A DNA stretch of 64,000 nt, taken from positions 558,001-622,000 of the forward strand of contig NZ_JBLXJC010000001.1 of the NCBI RefSeq assembly GCF_048269205.1, read 5' to 3'. Positions 59,159 to 64,000 of the stretch are shown here, piece by piece. The notes beneath the pieces were generated by a model. It was not told the DNA's origin, made no database searches, and was given only the letters and a program-made list of their open reading frames with translations. Position numbers and translations under genes: made by a program. Position 1 is the first letter of the stretch; each line of letters begins with the position of its first letter. The DNA comes from Emcibacter sp048269205. Its GTDB lineage: Bacteria > Pseudomonadota > Alphaproteobacteria > Sphingomonadales > Emcibacteraceae.

Positions 59159-59176
59159 TATCGCCAGGCGGTGCAA

Positions 59177-59542
59177 TCAGTAACTGCGGGAAATCAGCGC
59201 GTCATTGTCCCAGCTGGGCTGGCGATCCTCGATATAGACATTTGCCTGCAGGCCGCCTTCTTCATCTATATAAAAAATCTGTATTCTGATCCATTTAGGG
59301 ATCAGCACATCCATGCAGTCCTCCATAATATTGGAAGCCAGCCCCTCGGGTGTATTCCATTCCTGCACCTGACACTGGTCAAGATAGTCAGCAAAGGTAT
59401 CGTGGACCAGAACAAGCTTGTCGGCGACATACTTCAGGGTGATGGAATAGGTCTCCCGGTCGAATTCCAGGGCCTTGTGCAGCTCTATGACATATTCACG
59501 AAGTTTGTCCGGATTACCGGCCGCTTTCAGTGTTTCCTTCAC
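59177..59542 (-). CDS. Conserved-looking hypothetical protein in the flagellar region
   Basis: A 121-residue acidic soluble protein not recognised. It starts MKETLKAAGNPDKLREYVIE and continues with LHKALEFDRETYSITLKYVA. It has an amphipathic N-terminal helix, a central DTFADYLDQCQVQEWNTPEG, and a strand-rich end with WIRIQIFYIDEEGGLQANVY. No signal or membrane segment. It lies between convergent fliJ and upstream fliK-like on the minus strand, 38 bases from the latter, suggesting co-transcription with fliK-flhG-flhF. A role in flagella is only implied by position. Confidence 0.7.
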   Translation of the reverse strand: MKETLKAAGNPDKLREYVIELHKALEFDRETYSITLKYVADKLVLVHDTFADYLDQCQVQEWNTPEGLASNIMEDCMDVLIPKWIRIQIFYIDEEGGLQANVYIEDRQPSWDNDALISRSY

Positions 59543-59580
59543 GCAGGGTCCTTTCAGCCTGTTTTCCGCCGTTTGTTTCG

Positions 59581-61854
59581 TCAGATATGTTGTGACGACC
59601 TGTCGGCGAAGTGGATTTTTGTTTCCACAAGTTTTTTTACGGAAAAATCCGGTTTTTTACCATCCTGAAAAACAAGTTCGCCGTCAAATCCGTTGTTTTG
59701 CAGGGACGCGCCAAATAGTCCGGCCAGATGTTCCCTGAGCGGTTCGGGCAATTTTCTTTCCGTTTTCAGGATGATATCAAGGCGCATTTTTCTCAGCATG
59801 CCGTCCAGGATCAGATTGCCGGTGTTTTTCAGGTCAAGTTCGAGGATGAATCGCGTGGCTTTGTCCTTATCCCCTGTATTGTCTTCTTCACTGCCTTCGG
59901 CGGGACGTTCACGGCTTTCCTCCTGAATATGCCGGACCAGGACAGGGATCGCTGTCACCTCCGGTCCGGTCTGAAGCGGCAGTAACACCGGGCGCCAGTC
60001 CCCTGGCGGCGTATCCCTGCGCAGGGTGGCAATTCGCCGCATATCCGTGTCCAGTTGCTGGATCAGTTTGTCCTGACCGGCGCGCTGCAGCTGATGTATC
60101 ACATCCTGCCCGAGCCAGACCCGGGCCGGATTGGGGGCGCCGAGGGCCGCCATGAAAAACAAAATTCCGCTGGTCATTTGCCCTGGGGTCTGGATATCCG
60201 GCAGTCTGCCGCCCAATGCCGCCACGGACGTCGTCTGCTGTGCGGCCAGGACCGAAAGGGCGAGGCTGAGGGATTGCCAGTTGTTCAGCATGTCGTAGAG
60301 GGGCTGTGGTGCGGGCCCCGGTACTTGCGCCCCGGGGACCTCTGTCGCAGGCGGTGAACCTGCCGTTGTCTCCATAGGAGGTGATATCGGGGCGGTGGTG
60401 GCAACAGCTTGCGAGGGAGAACGGCTGTCTTTTGCCGGTTCTCCGGTCGCAGCCGCGGCTACACCGCCTGCTGGTGCAGCCGGAACGTCGACGGAGAAGG
60501 TGACGATGGTGCCCGGCGGCAGTTCCGTACCGCTTTCGAATTTTATCACTGAGGCCGGTGTTGCCAGATAATGGGTATTCAGGGTCGGGGCGGCCTTGCT
60601 TGCATTATAGGCAGTCGTTTTCGGCACCGGTTGTTTCTGAGCGGAAATCGCTTCGGGGCCCGTCTGGCCGGGCGGCGTGGATTTTCCGGGATCGACCACG
60701 ATGCCGGATATGGTCTGGGTCAGCGCGGTCGATGACGGTGGTGTTTCCTGTGGTGCGGCAGTGGCGGGAGCAGGGAGCACCTGTCCTGTGACTGTCGCAG
60801 CAACGGGCGGTTCCCCGGGCGGAACAACGGCTTTTGGCACCTCGCCTGCATCAATCTGGTTGGGAATGGCGACAGACTGGACGGACAGGGTAAAACCGCT
60901 GCCTTTTGGCAAAGTATCAAGAGGAGACTCCGGAGGGATTTCCTTTTGGACAAAAGCCGGCAGGGGGATATCCGGCTTGGGGTAAGTCTTGATAACAGTG
61001 GCAAAGACCGGCTTGTGCAAAAGTGTCTCAAGACCGGCTTGCTGAATTCTGGTCCGGCCCGCTGCTGCGGGCGTGGCCGTTTCCTGGGCGATTACCGGAG
61101 AATTGATAAGGGTGGCGGACAAGCCGCGACTGGTTTTCCCGGTAATGTCGGTCCTGCCGATCCCTGTACTGTCTTTTGTGCCGGTGCTGCCGGCATTAAA
61201 AAGGGTGTAGCTATGCGTTACTGTGGGCAGGGGGATCTGGTCCAGTGATCCTGAAATGCTCTTTGCGATCTGTTCGGCCTTATACAGGTTGCTGGCCTGG
61301 TACTGGGCGTCTGTTCCTGTGGCAAGCCCAGGGGGCGCTGCGCCGGCGCCGGGGAGTATATTTGCCGCAACACCGATAAGCGTCAGGGTTACGTCGCGCG
61401 GCAGAAAGGTTTTTCCTTCCAGGCTTGCGTGTTTCTCCGTCCGGATTGGTGTCAGGGTGGCGGTGATTTCCTTGTCCACCGAGGTGATTTGCACGGTGGC
61501 CTGGATATGTGGCGGCAACCGGGACAGGATCTCTTCCTGTTCCGGGAGCGCCTGTACCACATAGGTGCCTTTCTCGGTAGTAATGATCGGCCGCCCTTCG
61601 CCGTCCCGTCCTTCCACCTGGGCGACGAAATTACTGCCGGCCTGCAGATGCAGAAGGGAGGCGGAAAGAGCGACGGCGGGGTCGTGATGATTGGTCTGTT
61701 TCGAGGTTTCGCCGCCTTTTTCCGGAGGTGCGCTCTCGCCCCGCGGCGTCTGCTGATGGGTCCCCTGGTCAGATGTCGTAGAGGTCGGGGTCACCCGGCT
61801 CGGGGAGTCCTGCTGGCTGAAGTCCGGTTTCTGTGTACTGCCAATTTCGCTCAT
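59581..61854 (-). CDS. Flagellar hook-length control protein FliK-like
   Basis: A 757-residue Pro/Thr/Ala/Gly-rich protein. The first ~550 residues are low-complexity, as in FliK molecular rulers. The C-terminal ~170 residues look like the FliK substrate-switch domain: WRPVLLPLQTGPEVTAIPVL, ATRFILELDLKNTGNLILDG with MLRKMRLDIILKTERKLPEP, and LAGLFGASLQNNGFDGELVF. FliK secreted by the export apparatus measures the hook and switches FlhB to filament export. Sequence conservation is low, so the name rests on composition, domain pattern and neighbours. Confidence 0.72.
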   Translation of the reverse strand: MSEIGSTQKPDFSQQDSPSRVTPTSTTSDQGTHQQTPRGESAPPEKGGETSKQTNHHDPAVALSASLLHLQAGSNFVAQVEGRDGEGRPIITTEKGTYVVQALPEQEEILSRLPPHIQATVQITSVDKEITATLTPIRTEKHASLEGKTFLPRDVTLTLIGVAANILPGAGAAPPGLATGTDAQYQASNLYKAEQIAKSISGSLDQIPLPTVTHSYTLFNAGSTGTKDSTGIGRTDITGKTSRGLSATLINSPVIAQETATPAAAGRTRIQQAGLETLLHKPVFATVIKTYPKPDIPLPAFVQKEIPPESPLDTLPKGSGFTLSVQSVAIPNQIDAGEVPKAVVPPGEPPVAATVTGQVLPAPATAAPQETPPSSTALTQTISGIVVDPGKSTPPGQTGPEAISAQKQPVPKTTAYNASKAAPTLNTHYLATPASVIKFESGTELPPGTIVTFSVDVPAAPAGGVAAAATGEPAKDSRSPSQAVATTAPISPPMETTAGSPPATEVPGAQVPGPAPQPLYDMLNNWQSLSLALSVLAAQQTTSVAALGGRLPDIQTPGQMTSGILFFMAALGAPNPARVWLGQDVIHQLQRAGQDKLIQQLDTDMRRIATLRRDTPPGDWRPVLLPLQTGPEVTAIPVLVRHIQEESRERPAEGSEEDNTGDKDKATRFILELDLKNTGNLILDGMLRKMRLDIILKTERKLPEPLREHLAGLFGASLQNNGFDGELVFQDGKKPDFSVKKLVETKIHFADRSSQHI

Positions 61855-61933
61855 TCATGCTTTCCACTGACATGAACGGAACAGAGCGTTCCGTCCATGA
61901 ACCGGGATGATTCTACACTTTTTTGACAGTAAA
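61855..61933. other. fliK-flhG spacer with an inverted repeat
   Basis: Contains ACGGAAC (61876-61882), a five-base loop and GTTCCGT (61888-61894), extendable by ATG/CAT with one mismatch. No T-tract follows on the strand of the genes, so it is more likely an RNA-processing stem or protein site than a terminator. Confidence 0.4.
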
Positions 61934-62701
61934 CTATAGTTTTTTGGCAATTTCCGCCACATCATCGCCTGCCGGGCAGTCAGGATGCCTCGACAGGAGG
62001 GGCTGCTGATGACGGATGGCGGAGACAACATGGTCGTCCTGGCGCACTGCACCAAGATAGTCCGGTGTGAATTTCAGGAAATTTTCACAGGCCTTTTTCA
62101 GGGTTTCATAGACCCGCTTGCCGGCATGCCGGTCCTTCACCATATTGACCACGATCGAAATGCGGCTGTCCGGATTGCGCATCCGGGTAATTTTGATAAA
62201 GGCATAGGCATCGGTGAGCGATGTGGGATCGCCGGTTACCACCACGACAATATGGCCGGAGATGGAGGAGAAAGCGGTGACGGACGTCTCAACCCCCGCA
62301 CCCAGATCAAGAAGGGTGTAGTCATAGGACTGCTTGAGCCTGAGGAGTTCACGGCCCAGGTTTTGCAGGCTTTCCGGTTTGATGGAGGCAAGTGCGCCTG
62401 AACCGGACTGACCGGAAATCACATCAAAGGAAATTTTGCTGTTGCCGGGGTCGCGGTAGCCCGTGATGGCCTCGTCCAGCGTGATCCTTCCGGCAAAAAA
62501 CATGGACAGGTCTTTTTCGGGGGTCAGCCCCAACTGAATATCAATATTGGCCAGACCCAGATCGCCATCGAAAAGCAGCACATTCCGGCCCTTTCGCGCC
62601 AGTGTCTGGGCAAGGGTGGCTGAAAGCCAGGTCTTGCCGACACCGCCCTTGCCCGAGGCGATGGTGATCAGTCTGTGATTGTCAGAGGCGCTTGTGGTCA
62701 T
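61934..62701 (-). CDS. flhG: Flagellar number regulator FlhG (MinD/ParA-like ATPase)
   Basis: ATPase that limits flagellar number and recycles FlhF at the pole. The 255 residues carry the deviant Walker A ITIASGKGGVGKTWLSATLA, LLFDGDLGLANIDIQLGL, the FDVISGQSGSGALASI region, YTLLDLGAGVETSVTAFSSI and VVVVTGDPTSLTDAYAFIKI. A C-terminal amphipathic tail is short. Its start overlaps flhF by four bases, the normal flhF-flhG order. Confidence 0.93.
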   Translation of the reverse strand: MTTSASDNHRLITIASGKGGVGKTWLSATLAQTLARKGRNVLLFDGDLGLANIDIQLGLTPEKDLSMFFAGRITLDEAITGYRDPGNSKISFDVISGQSGSGALASIKPESLQNLGRELLRLKQSYDYTLLDLGAGVETSVTAFSSISGHIVVVVTGDPTSLTDAYAFIKITRMRNPDSRISIVVNMVKDRHAGKRVYETLKKACENFLKFTPDYLGAVRQDDHVVSAIRHQQPLLSRHPDCPAGDDVAEIAKKL

Positions 62702-63822
62702 TTCTGAACGCTTTCTTCGGGGGTTTCTGTCGTATCTTCATCGGTCTGGTCAGTCAGCGGTCGTAGAAGCTCCTGGATATCGGATGCGCCCTGCTTTTCC
62801 TTCCCGTTGGGTTGTTTCAGGCGGTCTAGTTTCTGCCGTTCGGGAATTCTGGTCAGAAGTTTGGCCAGATGCAGGGCGTCCAGCGGCTGGATACCGTCTG
62901 CCAGATAGGGCGTTATCCCGACGCCGGCAAAGGTCAGGCCGCCGCTGTCGACCGTCACCATCAGACTGGCATAGCGGCGGGAAACGTCAAGCCGGGTGGC
63001 GATAAAACGGCGGACCCCCAGTGCCGCATAGATTTCGGCAATTTCCCGGGCCTCAATCGGGTCCGCTCCGGCGGAGGCGACCAGAACAGGCTCCACATCT
63101 GCCGCCGTGATATATTTATGCAACTGATCGAGCTCCTCGGCGGAAAAGGGATTGTAACCGCCGGTATCAACCAGAACCAGTTCCTGCTGTTCGCCAAGGG
63201 GTTTTACAGCCATGGCAAGCTGTTCCGGTGAAGTAACCTCTGTGACGGGAATTTTAAGCCGGTCCGCATATCCTTCCAACTGGGCGAGACCGCCGGTCCT
63301 CAGGATGTCAGTACTGACCAGACGGACGGGAATTCGTTCCATGAGGGCCTGACTGGCAAGTTTGGCGGTCGTTACCGTCTTGCCCACACCCGGAGGTCCC
63401 ACCAGGAGGATCGGTTTGTTCTGCTGGCCGGTAAGGGGCTCGAACTTGAACTGGCTGTCAAGCGCACTGGCCAGGGACAACAGGCGGCTTTCCCGATCCA
63501 TAGAGTTGGCAAGGTCAAGAAGCCGTAGTTTCAGGCTGTCAGGCAGGCCGTGATGGCTGAGGAAATAGTCGAGGTCGAATTCCTCCACCTTCTGCTCGAT
63601 ATCAAGCTCTTTCAGTGATTTCTTGACTGGTGAGGGCGCAGGTGCCGGTGGTGGTGCTTTTTGCGGGTTTACCCGGGCCGCAGGCGCCTCGATGGCGGCG
63701 GTCACCTTGACCATGCCGTCTTCTTCCTCGGTGTCCAGAATAACGGCATTATCGCCCAGCTTCTCCCTGATTTGGGAAAGGGCATCCTGCATTGTTCTGG
63801 CGCTGAATATTTTTAGTCGCAT
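62698..63822 (-). CDS. flhF: Flagellar placement GTPase FlhF
   Basis: SRP-family GTPase that marks the pole for flagellum assembly. The 374 residues have a basic B domain (MRLKIFSARTMQDALSQIRE with KLGDNAVILDTEEEDG), a Pro/Ala linker, an N domain, and the G domain. P-loop is PILLVGPPGVGKTVTTAKLA; then VRLVSTDILRTGGLAQLEGY, VLVDTGGYNPFSAEELDQLH and RRFIATRLDVSRRYASLMVT, where the G4 motif is TRLD in place of TKxD. A C-terminal acidic Thr/Glu tail is extra. It presumably follows flhA, whose end is at the window edge. Confidence 0.94.
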   Translation of the reverse strand: MRLKIFSARTMQDALSQIREKLGDNAVILDTEEEDGMVKVTAAIEAPAARVNPQKAPPPAPAPSPVKKSLKELDIEQKVEEFDLDYFLSHHGLPDSLKLRLLDLANSMDRESRLLSLASALDSQFKFEPLTGQQNKPILLVGPPGVGKTVTTAKLASQALMERIPVRLVSTDILRTGGLAQLEGYADRLKIPVTEVTSPEQLAMAVKPLGEQQELVLVDTGGYNPFSAEELDQLHKYITAADVEPVLVASAGADPIEAREIAEIYAALGVRRFIATRLDVSRRYASLMVTVDSGGLTFAGVGITPYLADGIQPLDALHLAKLLTRIPERQKLDRLKQPNGKEKQGASDIQELLRPLTDQTDEDTTETPEESVQK

Positions 63823-63879
63823 GGTTTCCGGTCAGAAAGTTAAAATCGGTTCGGGCAGATAATAGTCCACTCTGGCTTT

Positions 63880-63887
63880 ATGGTTAA
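63880..63887 (-). promoter_or_regulatory. Candidate CtrA half-site upstream of flhF
   Basis: The minus strand reads TTAACCAT, the short CtrA recognition motif described in several alphaproteobacteria, 58 bases before the flhF ATG. An eight-base match can occur by chance; the flagellar context raises its plausibility. Confidence 0.35.
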
Positions 63888-63919
63888 CCTGTATTTTACT
63901 TATATTTGTCCCTGGATTT

Positions 63920-63943
63920 GCCGCTAGATCTGCCGCTAGATCT
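63920..63943 (+). repeat. 12-base tandem duplication
   Basis: GCCGCTAGATCT occurs twice in direct succession (63920-63931 and 63932-63943). The second copy overlaps the stop codon of flhA on the minus strand. Confidence 0.85.
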
Positions 63944-64000
63944 GCCCAAGTGTTCTGATTTTCACCTTCGGATGAACTTCATTCTGTGACATCACCACCG
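63936..64000 (-). CDS. flhA: Flagellar export protein FlhA, C-terminal fragment
   Basis: Only the last 20 codons are inside the window: the reverse strand reads VVMSQNEVHPKVKIRTLGQI then TAG. A short strand ending in a Ser-x-Asn-Glu motif near the C-terminus is typical of FlhA, and flhA-flhF-flhG is the standard order. With so little sequence, the identification leans on gene order. Confidence 0.6.
   Translation of the reverse strand, partial: VVMSQNEVHPKVKIRTLGQI

Overview
The window is chromosomal DNA from a flagellated alphaproteobacterium. The evidence is a CtrA response regulator with a ChpT phosphotransferase, a ZapA/ZauP-like pair beside 6S RNA and the folate gene fau, a type II lumazine synthase under an FMN riboswitch, adjacent hisZ-purA, an alphaproteobacterial serC-serA unit, and leader RNAs of the serC and speF kind. 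The order or genus cannot be fixed from the sequence alone. No rRNA, tRNA, CRISPR array, insertion sequence or prophage was seen.

Layout. 1-2346: transketolase (truncated by the window edge, minus strand) and the divergent zauP-like/zapA cell-division pair. 2377-5532: an AT-rich minus-strand restriction-modification island (HTH-fused cytosine methyltransferase, Vsr mismatch endonuclease, MvaI/BcnI-type endonuclease) with a promoter containing a perfect inverted repeat. It separates zapA from 6S RNA and fau. 5607-8118: 6S RNA, fau, a YmdB-like phosphodiesterase, and FMN riboswitch-ribH. 8116-9470: an HCCA-isomerase-like protein and a PEP-CTERM exported protein behind a textbook sigma-54 promoter. 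9781-18350: yebC-ruvCAB-ybgC-tolQRAB-pal-cpoB, linking Holliday-junction processing to the Tol-Pal envelope machine. 18378-25234: tilS, ftsH (heat-shock-like promoter), folP, glmM, thiD. 25313-29402: M1 peptidase, DUF6702-like protein, serine hydrolase. 29575-32550: serC leader, serC, serA, terminator. 32642-35249: solute-binding protein plus orphan sensor kinase. 35387-37940: hisZ-purA. 37971-41269: polyamine operon (speF-type leader, ornithine decarboxylase, deoxyhypusine-synthase-like protein, agmatinase). 41279-43135: an AT-rich DUF3800-like putative nuclease and a thioesterase, with palindromic repeats outside both. 43166-49246: housekeeping and accessory genes including rpoH, rluD, an M67 protease and cysQ. 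49353-55903: chpT followed by a complete cheA-cheW-cheY-cheB-cheR cluster. 56019-64000: ctrA, fliI-fliJ, a fliK-like gene, flhG, flhF and the last codons of flhA.

The genes form several coherent modules: polar flagellum assembly and placement (FlhF/FlhG, FliI/FliJ, FliK) next to chemotaxis and the CtrA phosphorelay; outer-membrane constriction (Tol-Pal with ZapA/ZauP); serine and polyamine synthesis, each apparently controlled by a leader RNA; and stress control (rpoH with a matching ftsH promoter). The most unusual items are the autoregulated M-V-R island inserted at the 6S locus, the cysteine-bearing DUF3800-like gene, the sigma-54-driven PEP-CTERM gene, and the deoxyhypusine-synthase-like enzyme in a bacterial polyamine operon. 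All reading-frame, motif and spacing statements were read by eye. Family names come from memory of the families, not from a database search.
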